Origin: an uncultured Eubacteriales bacterium
GTDB lineage: Bacteria > Bacillota > Clostridia > Christensenellales > CAG-314
Length of the DNA: 59,132 nt
Reading direction: 5' to 3'
NCBI GenBank assembly: GCA_900546875.1
Contig: URET01000004.1
Coordinates: 1 to 59,132, forward strand
Made by a program: the position numbers and the translations under genes. Below the pieces are notes generated by a model. That model made no database searches and was not told the DNA's origin. It saw only the letters and a list, made by a program, of their open reading frames with translations. Below are positions 1 through 8,092 of this stretch, one piece after another; position 1 is the first letter of the stretch; each line of letters starts with the position of its first letter.

Positions 1-286
1 CGAGGAGTTTCGGAGTCGGAATGAAAGCCGAGCTGTAACAGAGCCGTAAAGCTGACATAGGTTTGCGGATAGTTTGAAGTCAGGGAGACTGAGCCCGGAA
101 GACGGCGACAAGGCGGTTATTACGGCAGCAATAGAAAGCGGAGCTGAAGGATTGCAGGTCAAGTATAGAAATGTAAAATTTATCGGACAAGGGAGAGGTG
201 CAAGCTGAAAAAAGAAGAGCATTTAAAGACAAAGAGGGTAAAAACAGTTGCAATTACAAAGTATTTATGGTAGAATGACAAAGCTG
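1..286. other. Non-coding stretch before tRNA-Leu
   Basis: No open reading frame of convincing length, start signal or family signature was found in this purine-rich stretch. Its only recognisable element is the tRNA promoter at its right end. It could be the tail of an upstream transcript that starts outside the window. Confidence 0.5.
248..276 (+). promoter_or_regulatory. Sigma-A-type promoter of tRNA-Leu
   Basis: TTGCAA and TAGAAT are separated by exactly 17 bp, and the -10 box ends 10 bases before the mature tRNA. This fits a housekeeping promoter with a very short tRNA leader. Confidence 0.75.
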
Positions 287-372
287 GCCGAAGTGATGGA
301 ATGGCAGACGTGACGGACTCAAAATCCGTTGGTAGCGATACCGTGCGGGTTCAAGTCCCGCCTTCGGCACCA
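287..372 (+). tRNA. tRNA-Leu (anticodon CAA)
   Basis: This is an 86-base type II (long variable arm) tRNA. The acceptor strands GCCGAAG and CTTCGGC pair perfectly. The anticodon stem ACGGA/TCCGT encloses the loop CTCAAAA, giving anticodon CAA, which reads UUG leucine codons. The T-loop motif GGTTCAAGTCC is present, and the 3' CCA is encoded at 370-372. The long variable arm agrees with the leucine assignment. Confidence 0.97.
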
Positions 373-939
373 CGTCGCCGCGAGGCGAACTTTGCAACAA
401 GCCGCGATTGGTCGCGGCTTGTTCGCTTTCACGCCTGCGGCTCCTCTTTCCCAAAAATTTCGGACTGCGTCCTGCGATTTTCGGGAGCCCTGTTTATGCA
501 ACCCTTCTGCTTGGTTTGAAGGGTAGCATTTTTATCCACGAAACCCAGACTCTTGCATGTGTGATAGATCCGCAGGCAAGAGTTTTTTGTTATAAGACGT
601 GTGATGCAAAAAGATGAGGTGACAGGCGCACAAAAAAGCAAGGCGAATGATTGCGGCATATAAGTCTGTGACAGGGGACTTGATATCCATGACAGGACCG
701 TCGATGTCGTGATTTTTAAAAGGTCGCGGCGAAGGGAAAAATCAAGGATGATATGCCTGCCGGAAGACAGAATTCCGACGTGACTCAGACGAAACAAAAA
801 AGCGCGGACATTGAAAGCGATGGATACTGTGATAAATACAGATGAAAATCGGAATTTTGTAAGGGCGAAAAAGATTAAAGTATATTTTAAGTTTCCGTGA
901 TATTTTATAATCGAAATATAATCGAAGCAGGTGATGGAT
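373..939. other. Non-coding stretch between tRNA-Leu and response regulator
   Basis: No supportable gene is present. The stretch holds a GC-rich hairpin at 396-423 (AACAAGCCGCG pairing with CGCGGCTTGTT, no U-tract after it) and a better terminator at 549-588. The right part is AT-rich and carries TATAAT-like boxes near 906-922 without a good -35 partner. These may belong to a weak or activator-dependent promoter of the two-component pair. Confidence 0.5.
549..588 (+). terminator. Rho-independent terminator downstream of tRNA-Leu
   Basis: ACTCTTGC pairs with GCAAGAGT across a 19-base loop, and a run of six T follows. It probably ends the tRNA-Leu transcript. Confidence 0.65.
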
Positions 940-1628
940 ATGAGGTTATTGCTGGCAGAGGACGAAAAAAGTTTATCCAAGGCGTTGGTGACGATATTGA
1001 TATACAATCATTTTTCCGTTGATGCGGTGTATGACGGAGAAGAGGCGCTGAATTATCTTATTAACGGTAATTATGACGGGGCAATACTTGATATAATGAT
1101 GCCAAGATGGACGGGATAACCGTACTGAAAGAGTTCAGGAAGAAAAACAAGACGCTTCCGGTCCTTCTTCTGACGGCAAGAAACGAAGTCGAGGACAAGG
1201 TACTCGGATTGGACAGCGGAGCAGACGATTATCTCGGAAAACCCTTTTCCACAAAAGAACTGCTTGCGCGGATACGGGCAATGTTGCGGCGCAGCGGTGA
1301 AATGACTGATAATATAATCGGAGTTTCCGATCTTACTCTGAATCGTATGACTTTTGAACTTTCGTCACCCAAGGGTGTGGTGCGTTTAGGGAACAAGGAA
1401 TTTCAGATGCTTGAAATGCTGATGTCAGCCCGGGGCAGAGTAATTTCCACAGAACAGTTCATGGAGAAGATATGGGGTTACGACAGCGATGCGGAGATAA
1501 ATGTCGTATGGACTTATCTTTCATTTTTAAGAAAGAAGATTTCGGCACTTTCGGATCATGTAAGTATAAAAGCGATACGCAATTCGGGATATGTTTTGGA
1601 GTACGGCGATGTTTGTAAAGATACGTAA
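940..1628 (+). pseudogene. OmpR/PhoB-family response regulator, frameshifted
   Basis: The receiver domain starts MRLLLAEDEKS and carries the phospho-acceptor aspartate at about residue 51 (AILDIMMP). The frame then breaks at about 1103-1105. The expected MP-K-MDG needs one more A in CCAAGATGG, and without it the first frame stops at 1119. The rest of the protein continues in the next frame: conserved lysine in LGKPF, then a winged-helix DNA-binding domain with WGYDSDAEINVVWTYLSFLR. The ATG at 940 has AGGTG upstream and gives the canonical start. As read, this is a broken gene. A real slippage mutation and a homopolymer sequencing error look the same here. It overlaps the histidine kinase by 20 bases, and the two would form one operon. 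Confidence 0.85.
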
Positions 1629-2799
1629 GAAATTTATTTGTGTGTCCATTTTTTCGGTTTTTCTTGTATTGCTTATAATACTCGGAACCATCAATATTAT
1701 AAACTATACAAGGATAGTAAACGATGCCGATATGATAGTATATGTTCTTAAAGAGAACAACGGGGAATTCGGTAATGATCATGGACTGAATATACCTGCT
1801 GAGATACCTTTTTCCACGAGGTATTTTACCGTTACGCTGACTGAAAATGGAGATGTACGAGTGATCGATCTCACTAGAATCGTATCGGTAACATCCAAAG
1901 AGGCGGTTGCTTATGCGCGGGAGCTGTTTGAAGAGGGTAAGAGCAGCGGTTTTTATAAGAACTTCAGGTACGGGGTATCGGAGCTTCCAAACGGAGAGAA
2001 GATGTATATATTTGTCGATCGCACGGTGGAGCTTGAAAATTTTCATGGATTTTTGCTTTCAAGCATATTTATCGGGCTGGCGGGGACGGCTGTCGTATTC
2101 ATATTGATATTTATTTTTTCCGACAGAATCATGCAACCGGTTGCAGAGAGTTACCAAAAGCAAAAACAGTTTATCACTGATGCCGGACACGAGCTCAAAA
2201 CTCCCTTGACTATCATAGGCGCGAATACCGAGGTCATAGAAATGCAGGGCGGAGAATCCGAATGGACGAAGGGTATCAAGGAGCAAATATCCCGTCTTAC
2301 TTCTCTGACGGAGAAACTGATTTTTCTGGCAAAAATGGAAGAGCAAAACGATCTTCCGATGTTTGAATTCAGTTTGTCCGACGTAATTGAGGAAAGCATA
2401 CAGGAATTTTCGGCAATGGCGGCGTCAAAAGGGATAGAACTTGTTTTTGATATACAGAAAGGGGTGTTTTATACCGGCAATGAAGAAATGATCCGACGGA
2501 TGATTAGTTTGCTTGCCGACAACGCAATAAAATATACGGACGGCAATGTCGTAACGTTTTCATTGAGGACGGAGGGCAATAAAAAGGTCATAGAAGTGAA
2601 GAATCCTGCGTCATACATTGCTGAAGGGGACATGAGCGGATTGTTTGAACGATTTGCGCGCGGGGATATTTCCCGTAATTCGGGTACGGGAGGGCACGGG
2701 ATCGGGCTTTCCGTGGTGCGGGTGATCGCGGAGGCGCATAACGGCAGACTCAAAGGCGAATGCAGGAACGGAATTGCAGTTATCACGGCAATTTTATGA
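1609..2799 (+). CDS. Sensor histidine kinase
   Basis: This is a 396-residue membrane sensor kinase, partner of the overlapping response regulator. It has a membrane segment at about residues 9-33, an external sensor region of roughly 115 residues with no recognised fold, a second membrane segment around 147-172, the H-box AGHELKTPL with His194, an N-box LLADNAIKYTD, and the G-box GTGGHGIGLSVVR. The start chosen is ATG 1609, 8 bases after GGAG; an ATG 18 bases upstream lacks a ribosome site. The frame is intact although its partner is frameshifted, so signalling may be lost or the partner lesion may be a sequencing artefact. The stimulus cannot be read from sequence. Confidence 0.9.
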   Translation: MFVKIRKKFICVSIFSVFLVLLIILGTINIINYTRIVNDADMIVYVLKENNGEFGNDHGLNIPAEIPFSTRYFTVTLTENGDVRVIDLTRIVSVTSKEAVAYARELFEEGKSSGFYKNFRYGVSELPNGEKMYIFVDRTVELENFHGFLLSSIFIGLAGTAVVFILIFIFSDRIMQPVAESYQKQKQFITDAGHELKTPLTIIGANTEVIEMQGGESEWTKGIKEQISRLTSLTEKLIFLAKMEEQNDLPMFEFSLSDVIEESIQEFSAMAASKGIELVFDIQKGVFYTGNEEMIRRMISLLADNAIKYTDGNVVTFSLRTEGNKKVIEVKNPASYIAEGDMSGLFERFARGDISRNSGTGGHGIGLSVVRVIAEAHNGRLKGECRNGIAVITAIL

Positions 2800-2804
2800 T
2801 TTTT

Positions 2805-2835
2805 AAAAAACACATCGGATTTCGGTGTGTTTTTA
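2805..2835 (+). terminator. Terminator after the histidine kinase
   Basis: CACATCG and CGGTGTG pair around a GATTT loop, extended by an A-run on the left and a TTTTT run on the right. It begins 6 bases after the kinase stop codon. Confidence 0.75.
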
Positions 2836-2892
2836 TAGTATGTTTAAGGTTTCCGCGTTAAAATAATGACAAAAAAACGACGGAGGCTTACA

Positions 2893-4400
2893 ATGAAAAA
2901 TATTACGGAAGAATAATTATATTTTTAATGGTCGCATTGCTTTCATGTGCCTTGTTTCTTTGCAGCTGCAGTGCAACGACGACTGAACAGGTTTATATTG
3001 TGTCTATCGGGCAAACCGGTTCTAACGGACTTGAAGATATTTATACGATCACATATTCAGACGGGACGACCGACACTTTTACCGTAACCAACGGGCGGGA
3101 CGGTTCGGACGGCGAAGACTGTACTGATGGGACGGCTATCACGATTCTGGATGTTTATGAACAATATAAGCAATACGTCGGGTCGGATGAACTTACGTTG
3201 GAGGAATTTTTATCCGAATATCTTTCTTTTTCCGACGAAACGACAGCTTTGGCGATCCAGAAGAATCTGCTTTCGGTAATGAAGATTTATTCCGAATTTG
3301 TAGTATCCGAAACATATCCGATAAGGCCGGGACAAAGCTACAAGATCGCGGACACAATGTTGTGTTCGGGATCGGCGGTCATTTATGATATGGACGTTTC
3401 GGATGACGGGTATACATATGTAGTGACTAACTATCATGTCGTATATCTTGACGAAGCCGACGCGGATTATAACGACGGCACAAAGATTGCCAGAAAGATA
3501 TACGGTTATCTTTAAGGCAGTGAAGGAACGCCATCCGTATCCGTAGATGAAAACACGAATGTTGTAAACAAGGATCCGGACGGTTGTACGGTTTATGATT
3601 ACGGAGATTACGTAATAGGGTTGGAATATATAGGCGGTTCGATTTTTTCCGATATAGCGGTACTCAGGGTGAAGACCGACGAAATTCTGGAAATAAATCC
3701 GTATGCAAAGGAAGTAAGTGTGGCGGAAGCGTATTATGTGGGAGAAACTGCCGTGGCTATCGGCAATCCGGAATCTCTCGGCATCAGTGTGACGCAGGGG
3801 ATAATAAGTGTTGAAAACGATTATATTTCTCTTGATATTGACGGGACTGTTCGATCGTACCGTTCCATTCGCATAGACACTCCGCTTTATTCAGGCAATT
3901 CCGGAGGAGGTTTATTCAATGCGGAGGGCGAACTAATCGGCATAACGAATGCGGGAAACACGTCTGATGAAAATATAAATTATGCCGTGCCGATCGAGAT
4001 TGTATGCGGGACAGCCGACAATATAATTTATTATTTTGAAAAGGGGTATGATACCCGGTGTGCATATAAAATAACTTTAGGCATTACTGTACAGTCGCAG
4101 AATTCAAAATTTGTTTACGATTCTCTGACGGGATACGGCAAAATATGTGAAGAAGTTGTGCTGAGCGCAGTTTCAGAAGGTTCCATAGCGGAGAAGATGG
4201 GCTTGGAGGCGGGCGATATTCTTTCCGCCATCATAGTCAACGATACCGAATATACGATTACTCGTACTTTTAATATTTCCGATCTGATATTGACGTTGAG
4301 GGAAGGAGATACGATCCGGTGTGAGGTCGAACGCGGCGACATGACCGTAAAAACAAGTATTTATACGCTCAGTGAAACTGATTTTGCCGTATTGGAATAA
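2893..4400 (+). pseudogene. HtrA/DegP-like serine protease with PDZ domain, two lesions
   Basis: The remnant of an exported lipoprotein-type serine protease. A GGAGG site precedes ATG 2893, but that frame ends after seven codons. Adding one A to the A-run at 2896-2900 would join it to the signal peptide and lipobox-like LFLCSCS. All three catalytic motifs follow: His in TNYHVV, Asp in SDIAVLRV and Ser in SGNSGGGLFN, then a PDZ-like domain (GSIAEKMGLEAGDILSAI). A second lesion, an in-frame TAA at 3513-3515, lies between the His and Asp motifs. The residues after it continue in the same frame. Two independent lesions favour a true pseudogene over an assembly error. An N-terminal GSDGEDCTDGT stretch resembles collagen-like or lectin-linker sequence often found on surface proteins. 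Confidence 0.85.
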
Positions 4401-4434
4401 AAGCCGACGATCGAATAAAACAGAGGTAAAGGAT

Positions 4435-5195
4435 ATGAAATATAAAAGTGTTGTTTTGTTTTTAATAATCACGGTATATTTGGTCACTTTGCTGAGCGGG
4501 TGTGATAAGTCATTTGAAAATCCCGGCGACTATTTAGGGGGAGGAGGAACGATTCTGACGGAACCCGTATCGTGCGAAACAGAGAGACCGCCCTTGGCAA
4601 TCTGTGCGCGGATGCGTATCGGTACGTTTCGGGCGCTGATATTGCCTTTGTCAACGGTGGTGGGATCCGCGCGGATATCGAGGCGGGAGAGATCACCTAC
4701 GAGGATGTCATAGCCGTTCACCCTTACGCGAATACAATCTGCATGGTAAAGGCGAGCGGACAGGAGATACTTGACGCCTTGGAGTTTGCTTGCAGAAGCA
4801 CGCTGGCAGTGATTGACGACGGCGAGAACGGCGGTTTCTTGCAGGTTTCGGGCATTAAATTTACGATTGATACCTCCGTTGCCTCGTCGGTGACGATGGA
4901 TGAGAACGAGATGTTCGTTTCGGTCGGAGAAACCAGACGTGTCAAGGACGTTTATGTGTTATCGGACAGCGGCGAGTACCTTCCGATTGACGTTAACGCG
5001 GAGTACACCGTTGCTTCTCACAACTATATGATAAAGGAACAAGGCGACGGTTATACGATGTTTGCGGACAACGAGCTGCTGATCGACGAAGGAATATACG
5101 ATTATGAGGTACTGATCGCATATATCCAAAGCTTCGCGAACGGAACTATATCCGAGCAGTACAGAACCACGGAAGGCAGAATTTCCGTACAATAA
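4435..5195 (+). pseudogene. 5'-nucleotidase-family lipoprotein, internally deleted
   Basis: The 5' part encodes a lipoprotein signal with the lipobox LLSGC, preceded by GAGGTAAAGGAT. Around 4570-4580 the homology jumps into the C-terminal substrate-binding domain of the 5'-nucleotidase/cyclic phosphodiesterase family, in a different frame. Motifs there are NRETALGNLCADA, FVNGGGIRADI, VHPYANTICMV and a VASHNYM.. GDGY stretch. The N-terminal metallophosphoesterase domain, normally about 250-300 residues, is missing. The original frame runs out at 4713. The simplest reading is one ancestral lipoprotein nucleotidase that lost its catalytic domain by an out-of-frame deletion. A translation starting at GTG 4572 could yield the isolated C-terminal domain but has no clear ribosome site. 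Confidence 0.8.
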
Positions 5196-5211
5196 TTTGA
5201 AAAAAATTATA

Positions 5212-5248
5212 CCTTTTCATTTCTGGATCGTATAAATAGGTGAAAAGG
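5212..5248 (+). promoter_or_regulatory. 8-bp inverted repeat upstream of leader-peptide genes
   Basis: CCTTTTCA at 5212-5219 and TGAAAAGG at 5241-5248 are perfect inverse copies 21 bases apart, 35 bases before the first leader-peptide gene. This could be an operator or an mRNA hairpin. No convincing promoter pair with 17-bp spacing was found around it. Confidence 0.4.
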
Positions 5249-5283
5249 AAAAACAAAACTCAAAATCCAAGGAGGATTTTCAA

Positions 5284-5595
5284 ATGAATCAGGAACTTAT
5301 TATCAAAGCAAAGGCGGCAAAATCGGTCGAGGAGCTTCTTGAATTGTCAAAGGCAAGCAACGTGGAGCTGAGCGAGGAGCAGGCAAAGGAATATTTTGCA
5401 AAGCTCAATCCCACAAAAGGCGAGCTCTCCGATGATGAACTGGATAATGTATCCGGTGGCGGCTGCGGAGAGAGCAAAACCAAGTACTGCCCCAACTGCA
5501 ATTCCGAGCTTCGTATGATCAGCGAGGGAACGGGTAATTTTTCTATGAAATTCTATTATCTTTGCGATTCCTGCGGTTATAAGGAAAAGCAGTAA
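5284..5595 (+). CDS. Nif11-type leader peptide with zinc-ribbon-like tail (A)
   Basis: A 103-residue small protein with an AAGGAGG site 8 bases before ATG. Residues 1-58 form a helical, acidic Nif11-like leader (AKSVEELLEL, then LSDDELDNVSGG) ending in a double glycine, the signature used by C39-peptidase exporters. The tail after GG starts with GC and contains two Cys-x2-Cys pairs (CPNC and CDSC) about 19 residues apart, like a small zinc ribbon. This layout matches ribosomally made, exported peptide precursors. No maturation enzyme or C39 transporter lies in the window, so a modified product is inference. It could instead be an intracellular zinc-ribbon protein with an inherited leader. Confidence 0.75.
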   Translation: MNQELIIKAKAAKSVEELLELSKASNVELSEEQAKEYFAKLNPTKGELSDDELDNVSGGGCGESKTKYCPNCNSELRMISEGTGNFSMKFYYLCDSCGYKEKQ

Positions 5596-5607
5596 AGGTG
5601 CACTGTT

Positions 5608-5976
5608 ATGAAAAATGATGATATAAAAACCGTTAGAGCATTTATTTCACAAATCAAATCCGGAAATATGTCCGGGTTTGAGGTGGGCGATTCTGAGCTT
5701 GAAGCTGTTGTAGGCGGTGTATCTGACGGAACGGAGCCCTTGAATCCCAACGATATTAGATATTATGATTTCGTTCGGATTAACAACTATAAATGCCGTT
5801 CCTGTGGACGAAAAAATCCAACAGCACTTGTCACAGAGCTTATTGAAAGACAGGGAGAGGCCCCGTTTCTTGTTGCAGAATTTCAAATGGACTGTTGCAA
5901 AGCGGTTTCTGTTATGTTGCATATAGGAAATACCCACAGAGCAGACTTTTCGATGAAAGATGTAGAAAAAATCTGA
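5608..5976 (+). CDS. Double-glycine leader peptide with Cys-rich tail (B)
   Basis: A 122-residue protein, 12 bases after gene A. AAGGTG lies 8 bases before ATG. The N-terminal part is shorter and more divergent than in A but ends in VGDSELEAVVGGV, the same acidic-hydrophobic plus GG pattern. The tail has CRSC followed by a CC pair 37 residues later, so a metal site or disulfide is possible. It is unlike A in sequence after the GG, so the set shares leaders rather than products. No enzymatic motif is visible. Confidence 0.65.
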   Translation: MKNDDIKTVRAFISQIKSGNMSGFEVGDSELEAVVGGVSDGTEPLNPNDIRYYDFVRINNYKCRSCGRKNPTALVTELIERQGEAPFLVAEFQMDCCKAVSVMLHIGNTHRADFSMKDVEKI

Positions 5977-6010
5977 ACCAACCCTAAATCAACACGGAAG
6001 GAGAAAGAAA

Positions 6011-6436
6011 ATGGATTAGAATCTTATTTTGAAGGCAAAAGACGCAAAATCGGTTGAAGAACTGATGGCTCTTGCAAAAGAAAACGGCGTCGAGCTGAAC
6101 GAAGACGATGCAAAAATGTATTTTGAGCAGTTGAACGCGAAAAAGGGCGAGCTTTCCGATGATGAGTTGGACGCAGTTGCAGGCGGCGGTTGTTCCGGCG
6201 GTGAAAGCGCTGAAGCGGTGGATCCCCGTCCGGTTGTGAAATATGAGCAGCTTTGCGAGGATTTTCGATGCCACTGTGGCGGTACCATCCACGATTTTAC
6301 AAGTTTCGCCGGCGATACATGCTGCAAAAACTGTGGTACTTTCCCTTGTTGCGGTCATTGCACTTGGTATGATGGCGGTGAGCTTTCAGGACGGTGTAAC
6401 AATACCGCAACCAAGGACATCTTGATTACGACATAA
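6011..6436 (+). pseudogene. Nif11-type leader peptide with Cys-rich tail (C), amber at codon 3
   Basis: AAGGAG and ATG 6011 are placed as in gene A, but codon 3 is TAG (6017-6019) where A has CAG. After it the match to A resumes: AKDAKSVEEL, then GELSDDELDAVAGGGC. The tail is the most cysteine-rich of the set, with about ten Cys including RCHCGG, DTCCKNCG and FPCCGHC. An in-frame TTG at 6029 could restart translation, but it has no ribosome site of its own and removes six leader residues. The gene is therefore called a one-substitution pseudogene, with leaky or restart expression not excluded. Confidence 0.65.
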
Positions 6437-6453
6437 GAAAGGACGGATGTAAT

Positions 6454-6660
6454 ATGAAAGAAGAAAAAAAGAAAGAAAGCGGCTGGCCCATTAAAGACGA
6501 TGAGCTGGATAACGTTTCGGGTGGGATGAGACCGTGTATCAATTCTAACCCCTGTCCAAAATGTGGACAATATAGCGAATATACGGGTTCTGGCACTGAG
6601 CTTAAATGCTCTAAATGCGGATGCCGCTGGGATAGCATAACCGGAGAAATCCTCAACTGA
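6454..6660 (+). CDS. Short double-glycine leader peptide with zinc-ribbon-like tail (D)
   Basis: A 68-residue protein, 17 bases after gene C, with AAAGGACGGATG upstream of ATG. The leader is reduced to about 24 residues but keeps IKDDELDNVSGG almost identical to gene A. The tail has CPKC and CSKC pairs about 13 residues apart, a zinc-ribbon-like layout. The near identity at the GG junction with otherwise different tails suggests that the four genes use one common processing step. No partner enzyme is adjacent. Confidence 0.65.
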   Translation: MKEEKKKESGWPIKDDELDNVSGGMRPCINSNPCPKCGQYSEYTGSGTELKCSKCGCRWDSITGEILN

Positions 6661-7407
6661 TTGATTTGTAATTTGATAAAGGAACGGAAACAATACGGAA
6701 GTACATACAGTATTTACGGAGGAGACAGTCTGCTTACTTCATTTACGATATCGTCGACAATAACCATGATCGGATCAGAAGCGCCGGTCAGGGATCCCGG
6801 CGGGATGCCCGGAGGGAATCGTCCGGGGCCCGATACTCCGGGTTTTGGCGGAAGGTAATAATGTAATAAAGTCTGACGGAATGAGGGAATAACGCATTGC
6901 GTAATAAGCTCATTCGGGCGTAGGAAGACGGATGCACATGAAACAAGACAAAAGGGACAGAAAAGAAAGGCAGTGAAAATATGAGGTTTTTACAGTACTC
7001 CGGTCCGGAGGAAAAAAAAACAGTGGTTTATGATTCAAATGTCTGTTCGGGAATTTTCCGCGGTTTCGTAGTGTGGGGAAAGACGATGTTTCGGGTACAA
7101 GTGATAAAACTGCCGAAATGAAAAAAGAGAATTGCGGTATATGGTCCGTAAGGATCCGGATCTGCAGACAAATGATTTTTCGGAAAGGCCGAAAAGCGAA
7201 AGGTCGGAGGAAGTCAGCTGAAATCCCTGAAAAGGAAGGGCTTTTAAAGAGAATGACACGTGAAAGACGACGGATCCGCGGTTTGCTGCTGATATCGGAA
7301 TACTGAAATAAGATCAAGCCCGACGTGAGTCGGGCTTTTGATTTATGAAGGTATAAAGGTGAGGGGAGTTCATGCTGAGAAAAGAAGAAGATGTTAGTAA
7401 AGGAAGG
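6661..7407. other. Stretch without a confident gene after the leader-peptide cluster
   Basis: Two weak reading frames are present. One at 6661-6858 (+) ends in a Gly/Pro-rich tail (GGMPGGNRPGPDTPGFGG) but starts at TTG directly after gene D. The other at 6981-7121 (+) would encode 46 residues from ATG with poor ribosome-site support. Neither resembles a known family. GAATGAG at 6879-6885 and CTCATTC at 6909-6915 form an inverted repeat. The stretch closes with the terminator at 7316-7339. Confidence 0.4.
7316..7339 (+). terminator. Rho-independent terminator
   Basis: AAGCCCGAC pairs with GTCGGGCTT around a GTGA tetraloop, followed by T residues. Read on the minus strand it may also help stop the rnhA transcript, although the U-tract there is weaker. 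Confidence 0.75.
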
Positions 7408-7860
7408 TTATTTTTCGTTGTTTTTGCGGCAGGTTTCTATAGCTTCGCGAGCCAGCCGGTCGCAGCGGTTATTGAATTCGTTGTCGGCGTGTCCCTGAAC
7501 GTGAATAAAGCTGATCTTATGCTTGTGAGTTTCGTATAACAAAGCCCTCCAGAGGTCCTGATTTTTGACCTCTTTTTTACTTGCGGTGCGCCAGTTGTTT
7601 TTTTGCCATGCAGCGATCCAAGCTTTATTGAAGGCGTCTGAAACGTAGGAGGAGTCGGTGTAGAGGTTGACGATACAAGATTCCTTAAGAGCTCTCAGGC
7701 CTTGGATCACGGCAAAGATTTCCATTCTGTTATTGGTAGTGTCCTTATCGTAACCGCTGATTTCTTTTTTGTGGCCGTTATATATGAGCAGGGCAGCCCA
7801 TCCTCCTATTCCGGGGTTACCGGAGCAGGCTCCGTCGGTATAGATGTCGATAGTTTTCAT
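7408..7860 (-). CDS. rnhA: Ribonuclease HI
   Basis: A 150-residue enzyme that cleaves the RNA strand of RNA-DNA hybrids, removing R-loops and primers. The four catalytic acidic positions are visible: Asp in YTDGACSGNPG, Glu in NNRMEIFAV, Asp in LYTDSSYV and Asp in RCDRLA, plus the basic handle region KNNWRTASKKEVKNQDLW. The start at 7860 has GGAG 6 bases upstream. Longer forms starting at 8028 add unrelated residues and are rejected. It lies downstream of the sirtuin gene on the same strand and probably shares its transcript. Confidence 0.96.
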   Translation of the reverse strand: MKTIDIYTDGACSGNPGIGGWAALLIYNGHKKEISGYDKDTTNNRMEIFAVIQGLRALKESCIVNLYTDSSYVSDAFNKAWIAAWQKNNWRTASKKEVKNQDLWRALLYETHKHKISFIHVQGHADNEFNNRCDRLAREAIETCRKNNEK

Positions 7861-8092
7861 TTTACTCCGAAACGCAATGGCGTGTATAATAAGATATATT
7901 TCCGATATTTCCCGGGAGGGGGAAAGGCCGAGCATTGAGCGGAAGCGGCAATGGTGCAAGGATTTACAGGCAAGATTTCTCGGCTGCAGAGTGACGGGAT
8001 AAAAGGAGCGAGCGTGAAAGCGGATCAAAAGAGGGGATAAAAAGGGCTTGCGGAGGGGTTCCCGGACAGTCTGCCGACCGAAATGCCGCAGG

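Noticed and set aside
429..1007. 192-codon minus-strand frame
   Set aside because: Overlaps the terminator and the receiver domain, with composition of antisense noise and no ribosome site.
3513..6019. Stop-codon recoding (TAA at 3513 and TAG at 6017) as evidence of an alternative code or pyrrolysine
   Set aside because: The two stops are of different type, all other genes end normally on TAA, TAG and TGA, and both lie in a region with other lesions.
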